Below are positions 32,352-44,989 of a DNA stretch of 64,000 bases, piece by piece; positions within the stretch are counted from its first letter, which is position 1; the number at the start of each line of letters is the position of its first letter. The stretch is from Azolla caroliniana (Eukaryota > Polypodiophyta), in contig JBHGNT010000007.1 in the NCBI GenBank assembly GCA_043228905.1, positions 7,068,001 through 7,132,000 of the forward strand, written 5' to 3'. The translations under genes and the position numbers were made by a program. The notes below the pieces were generated by a model, which ran no database searches, was not told where the DNA came from, and saw only the letters and a program-made list of their open reading frames with translations.

Positions 32352-34112
32352 GAAGAGACTGAGGTGCTTCACTCTCTCTACAGTGAATTTGAAGGTCTTG
32401 ATACTCACATAAATGGAACGAGGAAAGCCATAGTCCCCACGGATGTAGAGCTACGTCGGTCCACTCGTGAAAAAAATCTCGTATGTCGTTTCGGCTATGA
32501 TGAGTACATGGCGTATCATTATGCGTTCATGATGAAGGTAGCATCAGTACGGGAGCCGGAGACGCTTTTCAAAGCTGTACAAGATTCACGATGGGTCGAT
32601 GCAATGAATGAGGAAATGGAAGCATTATGCAAAAACGAGACCTGGGATCTCGTTCCTCACCCTCTGAACAAGAAAGCAATTGGCTGTAGGTGGATTTAAA
32701 AAGTGAAACACAATGCAGACGGCTCCGTAAATCGCTTTAAAGCACGGCTCGTTGCGAAAGGATACGCGCAAACGCATGGTGTCGACTATAAAGAGACCTT
32801 TGCCCCGGTGGCAAAGATGACAACTATGCGGACCGTAATTGCCATCACGTCAGCAAAAGGGTGGCACCTCCACCAGATGGACGTCAAGAACGCCTTTCTT
32901 TAAGGCGAATTGGAAGAGGAGGTGTACATGATCCAACCACCCGGGTTTGAATCGCGTAGTCATCCGAACGTCGTGTGCCGACTCAAGAAGCCTCTCTATA
33001 GCCTCAAACAAGCACCATGTATGTGGCACTCGAAGATCACGCAGTATCTTCATCAGATCGGATTTCAAATGTCAAAATCTGATGCTTCTCTGTACATTTG
33101 AAACGAGTTGGATAGCCCGATTGTCATCATCCTTTACGTGGATGATTTGGTCATCGGAGGAAAAGATGTAGCCAAGATTAACATGGTCAAATCACTTCTC
33201 TCTGGTAGATTTGAAATGAAAGACCTGCACGAGCTCCATTACTTCCTAGGCATTGAAATAATTCGAACACCGGTTGGAATAATGATATCCCAACGGCACT
33301 ACGTCCTCAACTTACTCTACAAGTTCGGAATGACAAAGTGCAAACCTATGTCTACCCCTCTCAATCGTAATTTCAAGATTGATGCTAACTTCGGCACGGT
33401 CGAGAGGGAGCTGACTCAGTATCGCCAACTGATCGGTAGCTTAATTTATCTAACCATCACGCGACCCGACCTCAATTATTCGGTCGGCCTGCTTAGTCAA
33501 TTCATGCAAAATCCGCGAAATCTTCATATGGATTGCGCTAGGCGGATCCTTCGGTATGTCCGCACGACGATGGAGTACGGCATGATGTATAAGTCGAATA
33601 CGATCATTCGACCCGAAGGGTACACAGATGCAGACTGGGCAGGATACAAAGCAGATAGACGATCCACATTCGGATTCGTCTTCTCTCTTGGTAGCGGAGT
33701 GATCTCCTGGAGTAGTAAGAAGCAACCGACAGTCGCATTGTCGAGCAACGAGGCCGAATACAGGGGCGCGGCGGTCGCCGCATGCGAAGCTGTATGGCTC
33801 AAGCGTATACTAAAGGAGTTGGGCATACTCATCAAAGATCTAATTCATCTATACTGCGACAACATGAGCAGTATCTACTTGGCGTGGAACCCCGTATTCC
33901 ACGCGCGGACTAAGCACATCGAAGTACACTATCATTTCATCCGCGAACGCGTACAGGCTGGAGATATCGATTTACAACATATCAGTACGCACCTCCAGGT
34001 TGCTGACATTTTCACGAAAGCCCTTGATCTCGACAAGCTACGACATTTCGCATCGAACCTTGGCTTATCTCTTCCCGACCAACCGAGCTTGAGGGGGAGT
34101 ACAAAACAGTGA
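32352..34112 (+). pseudogene. family-3 reverse transcriptase-RNase H
   Basis: One frame broken by stops at about 32698, 32901 and 33099. RT pieces: [72 protein letters not shown] and ILYVDDLVIGG (about 33129). RNase H: GYTDADWAGYKADRRSTFGF (about 33618), ALSSNEAEYRGAAVAACEA, HLYCDNMSSIYLA and RTKHIEVHYHFIRE. It ends SLRGSTKQ at the purine tract (about 34089-34102). The last 334 residues are fully open. Confidence 0.9.
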
Positions 34113-34207
34113 AGCCGAACAAGGAGTACGCAACCGACGAAAAGCCAGACAATCAAAGTTCGAAGCGTTCTAAAGACCGATATCTGGAAGTTGTGTTCGA
34201 AGGGGCG

Positions 34208-34382
34208 TGTTGAGAATTGAACTCAACTTCCCATAGAAATAGGGTTCACACTAGCTCATGGAAATACCAGGCTAGTTTTGTAAATAGTAGAAAAGGGCCC
34301 TTGCCCTAGGTTAGTTGGTATTTAAACCAACCCTTTGTAACCTTGTTATTGTTGGAAGTATTTTGGTTGGATGTAATATATA

Positions 34383-34432
<50 letters not shown>

Positions 34433-34479
34433 GCCCTTCCGCAACATCTCAGCCACTCTTGCTCCTCATCCTCTTTACA
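34208..34479 (+). repeat. 3' LTR of the family-3 copia element
   Basis: 272 bp partner of 29538-29815. Its CT tract (about 34386-34427) is longer than in the 5' copy, and a CA-rich stretch is missing. Confidence 0.95.
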
Positions 34480-34484
34480 CGTTG

Positions 34485-35169
34485 CAACGGCAAAGGGGTG
34501 GCATCTACATTAGATGGATGTAAAGAATGTGTTCCTACAAGGCGAGCTTGAGGAACAAGTGTACATGGTATAAACCCCCTGATTTCTATCTGAATTCAAC
34601 ACATCAACAGTTTGCCGACGGAAGAAGTCCCTTTACGAACTAAAGTAGACCCCCCGTGCTTGGAATGCAAAGATAATGTAGTGATTGCATCGGATGGGGT
34701 TTCAACCTTCATAATCGGATTCTTCACTATTCATTTGGCTGGGTTCAAACGATTGGCAAGCATCCTGCTGGCAGCATCGTTCGAAATGAAGGACTTGGGG
34801 GACCTTCATTACTTCCTCGGAATCGAAGTGATCCACAACCCGGAAGGCATACTAATTAGTCAACGACACTATGTATTGAGTATGCTCTTCAAGGTCGGAA
34901 TGATAGATTGTAAATACATTGCAACTCCTTTGGAACAAAATGTCAAGCTTTGCCAAGGATCGGGAATGACATGCGACGCAACACAGTTCCAATTGCAACT
35001 CCTCTTGACCGAAATGTCAAGCTTTGCCAAGGATCGGGAACAACATGTGACGCAACATAGTTCTGACAAATTGTTAGAAGCCTCATATATTTGAATATCA
35101 CTCGACCAGACTTGAGCTATCCGGTCAGATTGATCAGTTAGTTTATGTCGTAGCCTTCCATCGAACACC
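34485..35169 (+). pseudogene. family-2 RT, second segment
   Basis: Continues RT after the family-3 insertion: AKGWHLH, MDVKNVFLQGELEEQVYM, KKSLYELK, AASFEMKDLGDLHYFLGIEVIHNPEGILISQRHY (two pieces) and LIYLNITRPDLSY. A direct duplication of about 74 bp (TGTCAAGCTTTGCCAAGGAT at 34941 and 35015) and stops mark decay. It is cut by the chromovirus. Confidence 0.85.
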
Positions 35170-35174
35170 TTCAA

Positions 35175-35556
35175 TGTCATGATATGGCAAAACTCGAACC
35201 CATGACCTTATGTTACATGGGTCGAGCTCTTGACCATTAGACTATAGGTTGTAATACAAAAATATTATTTTCATTTAAGTTTTACTATAGAAAATTGATG
35301 TATATTTCAGATTTCTCTAGAACATTCTAGAAACTTCGGGAGTACTCCTGAGAACACTATAAAAGGAGGCACAAGGCATTATTTCGAACCAAATCGGTTC
35401 AACGCCAGTCTTAAGCCTCCTAGCCATCCTTGTATATTCTTTTCACATCATATATCGCTGTCATCATCATTCTCTCTCTCTCTCTCTCTCTAGTGTTCTA
35501 CACCCTCTTTTTCTCTTAGTACTAATTTCCTCTCTGTCTCAATACTATTCCTGACA
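35175..35556 (+). repeat. 5' LTR of the chromovirus
   Basis: 382 bp with TATA-like CTATAAAAGG near 35358 and a CT tract of about 10 repeats (35471-35491). Its first 70 bases hold an antisense tRNA-like segment. Partner of 40390-40876. Confidence 0.95.
35186..35244 (-). other. antisense tRNA-like segment with A-box and B-box matches in the 5' LTR
   Basis: On the minus strand TAGTCTAATGG (35244-35234) fits the pol III A-box pattern TRGYNNARNNG. GGTTCGAGTTT (35200-35190) fits 9 of 11 bases of the B-box GGTTCGANNCC. The 33-base spacing is tRNA-like. The 3' LTR has the same segment (40401-40459), with GGTTTGAGTCT as B-box. I could not fold a complete cloverleaf by eye, so I call it tRNA-like, not a tRNA gene. 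Confidence 0.5.
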
Positions 35557-35656
35557 GTTTGAACCGATTTCCCTCACCTCTTTCCTCCTTTTGCTTTTAT
35601 CTTCTTACGTTTCCCTCCCTTCATGCTAATATCTTATTCCTCTTTCCTCTCATCCT

Positions 35657-36660
35657 ATGACCACTGTTAGTGCTCAAGAATATCAATCCGTTTTCTTGGA
35701 GGTGCAATGCTTGAAAGAGAAGTTCCTTGCTTTGGAACAAGAAAATCAACGGTTGTTGGAGGATCTTCAACAAATCTCCTTAGAAAAGCAGAAGATGCAA
35801 CAACAACATGGGGAACTAGCGTTACGCGTGCAACAACTCGAAGCAACCATAGTAGTGATGGAACAACAAGGACCCAGTACGCAACGGATTCATAAAGAAC
35901 CCAAGATCGGCCTTCCCATGAAATTCGATGGAACGCGATCGCAGTTTAGAGGATTCCTTAATCATGTACGATTAGTCATTCAAATGCATCCTTCCCGATA
36001 TCCCACCAATGCATCACGAGTGGTTTTAGTTGGCACGTTATTAAGTGGCTCAACTTTGGCATGGTTCGCTCCGTTGTTAGAAAAGGAATCTCCTTTACTA
36101 AACAATTTTGAAGAGTTTTTAGGTGAGTTTAAAGCCTGTTTTGGAGATATTGATAGCATAAGCACACCAATAAGCAAAATCCGACGATTATGTCAAGGTG
36201 ATCATCCAACCTCCACATACCCTGCAGATTTCCGCCTACTCGCCTCCGATATCCCTTGGGATGACCAAGCACTAATGGAGCAATTTCATTATGGTCTACG
36301 TAACGATGTCAAGGATTTACTCTTGACCTTCCTCGAAGAACCAAAGTCATTGACAAAAGCAATCAGTCGCGAGGTGAGATGCGACAATCGTCTTTTCGAA
36401 CGACATTCAGAACATCAATTCCAAATGCCAAGGGCAAGATCAGAGCCCACCTACGCCTCAACGGTAGCTAAACCTTATCCAAGGGAGTCATATAATGCGT
36501 CTCCAGTGAATACTCCAACTCCGATGGAAATTGACACTACACGTCGTCGCAGACCATTAGTGGAAGAAGAAAAGTAACGACGTCGAGCAAATCAACTATG
36601 TCTTTACTGCGGTGTACCAGGGCATATTGCAGTAAACTGTCCCCATAGGCCAAGAATACA
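35657..36660 (+). pseudogene. chromovirus gag
   Basis: An open frame of 306 residues from MTTVSAQEYQ. It has an N-terminal Gln/Glu-rich coiled coil (residues about 10-75, heptad-like LKEKFLALEQENQRLLEDL) and the gypsy capsid pattern PMKFDGTRSQFRGFLNHV, LSGSTLAWFAPLLE and FKACFGDID. A TAA at 36575-36577 is followed in the same frame by the knuckle CLYCGVPGHIAVNC (about 36599-36640). Role: capsid and RNA packaging. Confidence 0.9.
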
Positions 36661-36856
36661 GGTAAACCAAATAATTGCTAGTTCTAATTGTACTAAACCC
36701 GAGTCTATTTTAGTAGGAATATCTTATAGTCCTAATAGTACTAATAGCCCAAATCTATCGAACAAATTTGATGTACTTAGTCAGTTAGAAGAAGAGTTAA
36801 ACAACTAACCCCAACCAAAATAGGAGCCGTTTGGTTTAAACGACAGCCCCTGATCT

Positions 36857-37267
36857 GTGCAGCCCATTAGTGGTTCCATTCCCTCTAAGCAAATTAGCAA
36901 TGTGTTCTTAGCCCAAGTAACAATTAGTACTAAAAGTACCTCTCCAATACATGTCTTAGTATTCCTAGATTCCAGAGCTAATTCTTGCTTCACGGATAAG
37001 AATTTTGCCCAAGCTCATCAAATATCCCTAAGAAAACTCTCGTGTCCAGCCTCTATAGTAGTCATTGATGGTCGTCCCATTGCTTCTAGAAATATCATAG
37101 AAGAGTCAGAGCCCGTTAATATTGTCCTAGATAATTTAGCGTGTGTAGTATCATTTAATATAATTAGTATCCCAAAACATCCCATTGTTTTGGGATTACC
37201 ATGGTTCAAATTGCATAACCCAGACATAGATTGGAGAACAATAGAAATCTGGTATCGACAAACCTGA
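36857..37267 (+). pseudogene. chromovirus protease, active site changed
   Basis: The retropepsin pattern VLVFLDSRANSCFTDKNFA has D-S-R-A where D-S-G-A is expected, a change at the catalytic loop. The rest is normal: VIDGRPI, VSFNIISIP and PIVLGLPWFKLHNPDIDW. Several stops lie upstream (36806-36850) and one at 37267. Confidence 0.85.
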
Positions 37268-37306
37268 CGATCTACTCATAAGATTGCAAACATTTCTCTA
37301 CATCAG

Positions 37307-38971
37307 TTGCGTGAGGAAGGACGCAAGGGAGAAATGTTTCTCTTCGTAGTATCAGTAAAACCCTCCAACACCACTAAAGAGGACTCCACCATTCAACTTC
37401 CAGAGAAGTATCATCATTATGCCAATGTGTTCGATAAAGTACAAGCCAATACGCTTCCTCACCATCGATCGTATGATCGCCCCATCAATTTACAATTGGG
37501 AAAATAGCCACCATGGGGACCGATCTACAATTTGTCACCAACCGAGCAAGAAGTCCTTTGAGCCTATATAGAGGAGAATTTGGCAAATGGTTTCATTTGA
37601 CATTCGAAATTTCCAGTCGGCGCACCCATTTTCTTCGTTAAGAAAAAGGATGGATCACTTCATCTCGTCATAGATTATTGTGACTTGAATAAGGTCACCA
37701 TTAGGAATAGGTATGCACTTCCCCTTATCTCAAGTCTTTTAGAACGCATCAATGGTGCAAGGTTCTTCACAAAGATCAACTTACGAGGAGCATATAACCT
37801 CGTACGGATTTGACTAGGAGATGAATGGAAGACCATGTTTTGCACCAGATATGGGCACTTCGAGTATACGGTCATGCCATTCGGCCTCACTAATGCACCA
37901 ACAATCTTCCAGCACATGGCAAATGATATATTCCAAGATCTCTTGGATGTTTGTTTGATCATCTATTTGGATGATCTATTGGTTTATTCGAAGACCCAAC
38001 AAGAGCATGATTCTCATGTACTGTTAGTACTAAAATGACTTCGAGAACATGGTCTTTATGCAAAGCTGGAAAAATGTAGTTTCGGGTGCAACCAGATAGA
38101 ATTTCTGGGCTATGTCATTTCCTCGGAAGGCATCTCCATGGATCCAACTAAGGTCGAAATGGTGGTAGAGTGGCAGACTCCGCATTCGTTGCGAGATGTG
38201 CAATGCTTTTTAGGCTTTGCCAATTTCTACCGCAAGTTTATACAGGATTACTCAAAGTTTGTTCTGCCTCTCACACAACTTACCAAGAAGGGACAATCGT
38301 TCGTTTGGTTTGCAGAAGCAAACATGTTTTTTGAGAGTCTTACGAAGGCATTTACATGAGCTCCTATTCTAGCTCATGTTGATCCGGAAAAACCATTCAT
38401 CATTGAAGCAGATGCGTCGGATTTCGCATTGGGTAGCATTTTGTCACAACAAGGCGATGATGAAAAGCTACATCTCGTGGCTTTCCACTCACGCAAGTTT
38501 GACGCCACCGAAATCAACTATGAAATTCATGATAAGGAACTATTAGCAATAGTGGACTCTTTTACGCAATGGAAGCATTTTCTAGAAGGATCTTCTCATC
38601 AAGTCACTATATTCAGTGATCACAAAAACCTTGCCTACTTTCAGAATGCTTGTGTGTTAAATCGATGTCAAGCTCGGTGGGCCCAATTCCTCACTCGTTT
38701 CGACTTCAAAATTACATATCGTTTGGGGAAGCAACAAGGGAAGGAAGATGCATTATCACGACGCTCGAATCTAGCGCCGCATCTTGGCGAGCCAACTTTC
38801 AATAACCAAAAGCAAGTAATCTTGGGACCGACACGACTGCAAGCAACGCAGGTCTTCGGTATGCCCTTGGATTCCCACGTTATTGATACCATACGTGAGG
38901 ACTTGAAGACAGATGCTTTCGCCCAAGCCATTCTAGCACAAATTGATCCCTCTCGAGCATCTTGTTCATAG
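37307..38971 (+). pseudogene. chromovirus RT-RNase H
   Basis: One frame with stops at about 37507, 37560, 37599, 37814, 38038 and 38359. RT motifs: [46 protein letters not shown] and [11 protein letters not shown] (YLDD, about 37958), with the connection LGYVISSEGI and FLGFANFYRKFI. RNase H: IIEADASDFALGSILSQ (about 38401), YEIHDKELLAIV, FSDHKNLAYF and KEDALSRR, with all acidic residues in place. Confidence 0.9.
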
Positions 38972-40389
38972 TTGCAACAACCATGTACGAACTATTGACA
39001 ATTCGAATGTCATGATGGATTACTATTCTTTAAGAAACTCTTGTATGTTCCTAATGGTTCTTGTCACCTTCGAGTAGGCCAAAACTATCATGACACATAT
39101 ACAACTGGGCATTTTGGTAGTACTAAAACATTAGATTTTAGTACAACGATAATTCTGGTGGCCCCATATGCGACAATTTGTCGAATATTTTGTTCAGACT
39201 TGTGATACATGTTGTAGAGCAAAAATGCCAAGGCATCATCCATATGGTTTATTAGAACCATTACCAATTCCAAGCAAGTCGTGACAATCCATTGCTCTAG
39301 ATTTCATCACAGATCTTCCGGTCTCTAAGGGATTCAATGCGATCTTAACAGTAGTAGATCGATATACGAAGATGGCCCATTTCTTGCCATGTACTAAGGA
39401 AATCTCCAATGAAGAAATTGTTGAAACTATCATGCGTGATGTATGTCGGCATCATGGCCTTCCCGATAGTATCATTAGCGACCATGGACCCCAATTCATC
39501 TCGAAATTCTGGAAGCACCTCTTTAAAATGCTCAAGGTCACTTGTAACCTCTCCTCCGGCTACCACCCGCAAACAAACGGCCAAGCAGAACGAACAAATC
39601 AAACACTAGAGCAGTATCTTCGGTGCTTTCTAAATTATCATCAAGATGACTGGGCGGATATTCTCCACTTCGCCAAATTTGCGTATAATAACTCTATCCA
39701 CTCATCGACAAAGGTTACACCATTTTATGCTTATACCGGTTGCCACCCCCGATGGTGTGTATTTGAAACCCCAGAGTTGCCCACAAATCCTTGTGTAGAG
39801 GATTGTTTGGAGCAGTTGCGCAAGATACAAGCGGATTTATCTACTCATCTACAGTAAGCTCAACAAACACACAAGGTTTACGCGGATCGTCATCGGCTTC
39901 CATCCAGTTTTAACATTGGAGATAAGATATGGATACTACGACGACACATCAAGACTACTCGCCCATGCGAGAAGTTGGATTAACGGCAATTAGGTCCTTT
40001 TCATATTATTGGAAAAATTAATGATGTCGCTTTTCGTCTCGATCTACCTCCACAACTTCGGAGACATCCGGTGTTTCATAGTTCCCTCCTCAAACTCTAT
40101 CAAGACAGCACCATCCCATATCGTATTAAACAACCTCCACCCCCGATCGAACTTGAAGATGGACTTGTATACAAGGTTGTCGCCATCCTCGATTCCAAGA
40201 TTGTTCGCAACAAGCTCTACTATTTAGTCAATTGCCTAGGATATTGTCCCAATGAGCATACTTGGGAACCTATAGAGAATATGACCAATGCTCATGCTCT
40301 TCTTGAAGACTTCCATCATCAATATCCAGACAAACTAGGTCCTCAATCCAAAACGACTCGTAACACTCGTCGTTTTAAAGGGGGGATAG

Positions 40390-40397
<8 letters not shown>
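38972..40397 (+). pseudogene. chromovirus integrase with C-terminal chromodomain
   Basis: Zinc-module region 39080-39240 (broken), then the core VDRYTKMAHFLPC, SDHGPQFISKFW, GYHPQTNGQAERTNQTLE and FAYNNSIHSSTKVTPFYAYTG (39355-39750). Last come HSSLLKLYQD and a chromodomain YKVVAILDSKIVRNKLYYLV then EHTWEPIENM (about 40168-40290), known to target chromoviruses to modified chromatin. The pol stop TGA (40395-40397) lies inside the 3' LTR, after the purine tract AAAGGGGGGATAG. Frameshifts and stops interrupt the first 400 bases. Confidence 0.88.
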
Positions 40398-40876
<479 letters not shown>

Positions 40877-40881
40877 TTCAG

Positions 40882-42114
40882 TGCGCGCAAAGGATCTAGA
40901 GATATGTGAGCAGCACGAAGGATAGGGCGATGCTATATCAGATTGATGTTGGTTGGCTACATGGATGTTGATTGGGCCGAAAGTGCAGGCGATCTCCGAT
41001 CGACATCGGGATATGCATTCTCATGAGGGAGTGAAGCGATCACCTGGTTTAGCAAGAAGCAACCGATAGTGGCATTGTCGAGCACTGAGGCCGAGTATTG
41101 AGGAGCAGTTGTCGCGACATGCAAAACCATCTGGCTAAAGTGGCTATTAAAGGATTTGTGAGTGGAGGTGTCCGATCCAACAGTGATCCACGTTGACAAC
41201 CTCAGCAATATCTAGTTAGCGAAGAACCCTGTCTTCCACGCTCGGACGAAGCACACTGAAGTGCATTACCAATTTGTGCGCGAGCATGTCCTCTCTGGTG
41301 AAGTGGAATTGCAATATGTTCCAACTAATCGGCATGTGGCCGAAATCTTCACCAAACCTCTCGGCCTGGACAAGTTACAATATTTTTTGAGTATACTTGG
41401 CTTACAACACCTCGACATGCCTAACTTGAGGGGAAGAAGTGAAATCAAAAGCGAGAGCGAGAGTGAGAGAGATGAAATCAAAAAGCTGAATTGGATGTGG
41501 AAGAATTCTATTTCGAGATGGATGAAGAAGTTGGAACGTCCGGAATGATTGAAAAAGCCGAGGACAGATTGGACGAGAGGACAAGTGGAAGAAGAACAAC
41601 TAAATGTAGACTAGCTAGCTGTAGAGGGAGCAACCGAAAGAGAGAAGAGAAGCCATAACCAACTAAACGAGGGGGAGGCAGAGCTGAGAGAGACAAGGTC
41701 AAAGGTGGTATAGTCAAGAATGGTAGAGCCGTGGAAAAGAAGGCTAGGACTTGGGTTGATATAGCCAAACGCCTAAAGGAGGATGAATTGGAGACAACCA
41801 ATTCGGTCGAGAGCAGGAACGGATCGGAGACGATCGATCCGATTGAAAGGAGTGATCGAGATGAAATGGATCATGTGAAGGCCATGCGGAGAAAGAGGTA
41901 GCCAAAGCCGATGCCGATGCGGAGGAGCCGACAGGTCGAAGGGCGTTGATTCTGTAAGGGCAAGGAGAAGGCTATCGAGGCCTTTGAAGCAAACAAGTTG
42001 ATCGGACAAGTCGAGGAGTGCAGGACTAGACGAGTCGTGGAGCGTGAGCAAGGAGGCATGAAGCTAGGAGAAGTTGGAGCTGACAAGGAACCTCAAGTTG
42101 AGCTTGAGGGAGAT
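40882..42114 (+). pseudogene. family-2 RNase H and long 3' region
   Basis: RNase H in broken frames: the WLATWMLIG-region, ALSSTEAEY (about 41077), VHVDNLSNI (about 41198), FHARTKHTEVHYQFVREHVLSGEVELQYVPT (41237-41330, several pieces), IFTKPLGLDKL and NLRGRSEIK. About 660 bases of charged, stop-rich sequence follow before the purine tract GCTTGAGGGAGA (42101-42112). The relative at 62670-64000 keeps an open, charged extension in the same place. Confidence 0.85.
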
Positions 42115-42546
42115 TGTTGAGAGGAAAGCTCAACATGGGATGGATCGGCTAAAGAAGTCGCGAGCCGAATCAGACATAGACCGATCGGCTAGGCCCAAAT
42201 CGGCTAAAGAAGTCGAAAGACGGGTCTACCAAGAGAGGCTGACAAAGTTGTTAGGACCGAACATAGTATTAGGAATATTATGTTCAGTTAGTGTTAGATG
42301 CTCGTTTATGAGCATTCAAGTACTTGTTAGTACTTCTGTTAGCCCATTGTCAAGGCTTGTATAAAAAGTGCTCTATGAGCACATTTGTAAGTATTGAGTC
42401 ATTTTTAATATTTTCTTGTTGTCTGCTCACTCAGTCTCTCTCTCTCTCTCTCTCCCCCACCTTCTCTATGTATTCTCCATCTCCGTGTTTACTTAACTAT
42501 CATTAGTTGTGCCTGTCATTAGCTTCCACATACGCAACTCCTTTCA
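42115..42546 (+). repeat. 3' LTR of the family-2 element
   Basis: 432 bp, TGTTGAGAGGAAAG...CCTTTCA, with a TATA-like GTATAAAAAG near 42359 and a CT tract near 42435-42455. The end is set by the CTCCT target duplication at 42547-42551. Confidence 0.9.
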
Positions 42547-42551
42547 CTCCT

Positions 42552-43095
42552 CTTGGTTGGTGATCAGCTTCTAGCTCCTTCTGCCCTTCGATCGTCTTGT
42601 GGCCTTTCAGTTCTTTCGTACTCTACTGTTTCGACTCTTCACATTTTTGCCTCTCCTGCTGTTTCCTTGGATTCAACTTCTTTTTGCTCCTTAGCTTTAT
42701 GTAGTCCCATCTATCTCGTTAGTGCTCTGAAGCGGTGATTTGGGAGCGGCTTTGTTAGGCTATCGACAATGTTCACCTCTGTATCTACCTTCTAGACTTC
42801 AAGCTTCTTGTTGTGACGAGTTTAAGGATGTGATGATACCTCACCTCGCTATGTTTTTTCCTCGTGTGGTATATTGGATTCCGTATGAGGTGGATTGCGC
42901 TCTATGAGTCACAATACAGAGTCAACACTGGACAGTCGATTCGGCTCTTGATCGAGAAATCGATCGACAATCGTTGCAGCCAGATTACTTCTTTTGCTAC
43001 CTCCGACGTGGCAATGTACTTGGCCTTTGTTGTGGAGAGTGCCGTACATTCTTGGAGCTTCGACCTCCATGAAATTGCTTCGCCTCCATAGGTTA
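42552..43095 (-). pseudogene. RNase H end of the outermost copia element (copy c)
   Basis: On the minus strand the RNase H helix and C-terminus read in broken frames: QECTALSTT-like residues near 43058, IHLIRNP near 42890 and EVRYHHI near 42840, parallel to copy b at 6440-6850. It is cut at 43095 by the start of a different LTR. Confidence 0.8.
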
Positions 43096-43473
43096 TGTCG
43101 AATACGGGTCCTAATGGACGTACTCACATTGTCCCATTAGGCATACTAGGTTTAGGCTATTTCTGTAAATAGTGGAAAGGGCAATTTCCCTAAATCAGTT
43201 AGTATTTAAACTAACTCTTGTAACCCAATGTTGTGGTTGTTCATTTTGTACAATGTGCTATTGTAACTCTCTGAGAATAATATAGTTACATCTTGCTTGT
43301 GCCTACTCTATTGTCTCTCTCCCCCTTTGCTCCGTTGTTGATCTTGTCTTATGTTTCAGTTGCCTATTGTTATCAACTTGTTTCTTTGTACTCACTAAAG
43401 ATCTTCTATTCAAAGAGTGTTGAGATTGTTTTGCACCTGATGGATGTTTACAACATCTGGTATCAGAGCTCGG
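43096..43473 (+). mobile_element. lone copia LTR with primer-binding site, rest of element missing
   Basis: TGTCGAATACGGG...GTTTACAACA (43096-43455, 360 bp), then TGGTATCAGAGCTCGG (43458-43473), the standard initiator-Met primer site. About 200 bases of leader-like sequence follow, but no gag motif and no second LTR. It holds a CTGTAAATAGTGGAAAGGG block like the family-3 LTR. A 5' end of a truncated insertion. Confidence 0.8.
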
Positions 43474-43675
43474 TTCTGTTTGATTTTCAACTAAGTCGTC
43501 CATTGTCCCCATCAACATCTCTTCCTTCTATCATCCGAAGATCTTTCTATTGACCTCACCTTGATACAATAAATTTTTATTTCAGTCCGGCTCAAATCTT
43601 TTGACCAACAACCCCTACAATATCACTTCTCAACGAGGAGAAGCACATGAAAGGTTTGCACTCCAATGAGCTAAA

Positions 43676-44240
43676 TCACTCTTGAAGTAGGCCGACCTGG
43701 ATAATTGGCACAAAAGCACATAATCTATGATCGGCCTCTTGGAATTGACAATTGAAATCAACACAACAGTTAACCTTGCTCAACTCGGCTATGCAACATT
43801 CGGGAAGACTAGTCGGCTTTGTCCCTCTATTCACTATAGCCACTTTGAGCAAGTTTAGCACCCAACAACTCCAATACTCAATTTTTACTCCTCTACACAA
43901 TCATGAAGTGCATATCTTCTCTTGTGATAGGAGTCGTACACCTCTATGTGACTACTTAGAGCATCAAAAGTTTCTTATGGTTTTTGAGTTAATCTTTTGT
44001 ATCATGTGTTTTGGCCAATCAATCATAATTAAGTAATATTGCATGCAAGCCATGAATATAGATTGCATTATCCTCAATCTAACATGGAGCGGCCATGTTC
44101 CAATCTTCCAATAGCTTAGCTTTTGTCTCACTTTTTGTAGAACCCATTCAACGTTTCCTTCCCATGTTGCAATCCATCCCAATGGATAACCAAGGTGTCT
44201 AACAATTTCATCGGGGCTAACAAGGTAAATATGTTGTCAA
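43676..44240 (-). pseudogene. L1-like LINE reverse transcriptase C-terminal relic
   Basis: Minus-strand VRQKLSYWKIGTWPLHVRLRIMQS...YYLIMIDWPK (about 44130-44000) fits the region after RT in plant L1 elements (W...PL..R...I...). Downstream pieces are frameshifted. A related relic lies at 57923-58420. No poly(A) tail or target duplication was identified. Confidence 0.65.
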
Positions 44241-44989
44241 TCGAGCTACGTTAAGTGCTCGTCGAGTGGGTAGCTTCATTTTCGTTTCTCTCCACCAAAA
44301 GGATTGTGTTGCCAATTGTGCTTGATTTTTGTCACATGCAACAAGGGTCTACACAAGAGTATTGTCCAAGCTTTGGATTTGGTCATGCAAAGGATCGTTG
44401 CAGGTATGTTGAAGGGATTTTCCCTAACATGGATGGTGTGTAATGAAGTTGAGCAATTCCATGGAGTGTCCATCCACCATGAAAATGGAAAGTTATCATA
44501 TGTCCTCTTCGATGACACTGACACTGACACTGACACTCATTTTGTTGTACATCACAAATTTGAGGACATTGGAATTGTTGATCGAGAGGCTTAGTATTGG
44601 AGTGTTCTTATTAAGCACCAAAGACTTGGTAGTGGGGTTTGTGAACACCACATACACATAAATGTGCTTAGGGATGGTTGACAACATCGTGGTTGTGATG
44701 CTTGTCAACTAATTCACTCATGGTTGGAGGCACAACATGAGGGTTAAAAGTTGATGTTTATGGTTGGGGGGTGGAGGCTAGAAGGCTCCACCCCTTCAAT
44801 GCCTAGGTGTGTTTGTTACAAGTGCCCCCACCCATGCCAGTGTGCTGCCGCTTTGCCCTCGACAACAACAAACAAATTGTTACTCATCAGCCTATGCCCA
44901 ACAAGTTCAATGAAAACACCCGAGTGTCTCGAGCATAGTTGTTGGCAATGAAAACACTTGAGTTTTAGGGATCGGCAACTGCTTGGATC
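44241..44989. other. no gene recognised; short ACTGAC repeat
   Basis: Open frames here carry no family motif. GACACTGACACTGACACTGACACT at about 44513-44537 is a hexamer microsatellite that makes Asp-Thr runs in one frame. Confidence 0.5.

Larger units (their letters stand above)
29538..34479 (+). mobile_element. full-length copia element (family 3), multiply stopped
   Basis: 4.94 kb: LTRs of 278 and 272 bp, initiator-Met-type primer site, and gag, protease, integrase, RT and RNase H in order. The target duplication is CGTCG/CGTTG (29533-29537, 34480-34484), one base changed. Removing it joins the family-2 RT in frame (Leu-Val-Val-Val-Ala-Thr-Ala-Lys). About seven in-frame stops and one frameshift disable it. 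Confidence 0.94.

Noticed and set aside
44304-44594. 96-residue open frame with Asp-Thr run
   Set aside because: The run comes from the ACTGAC microsatellite; the rest has no family pattern.
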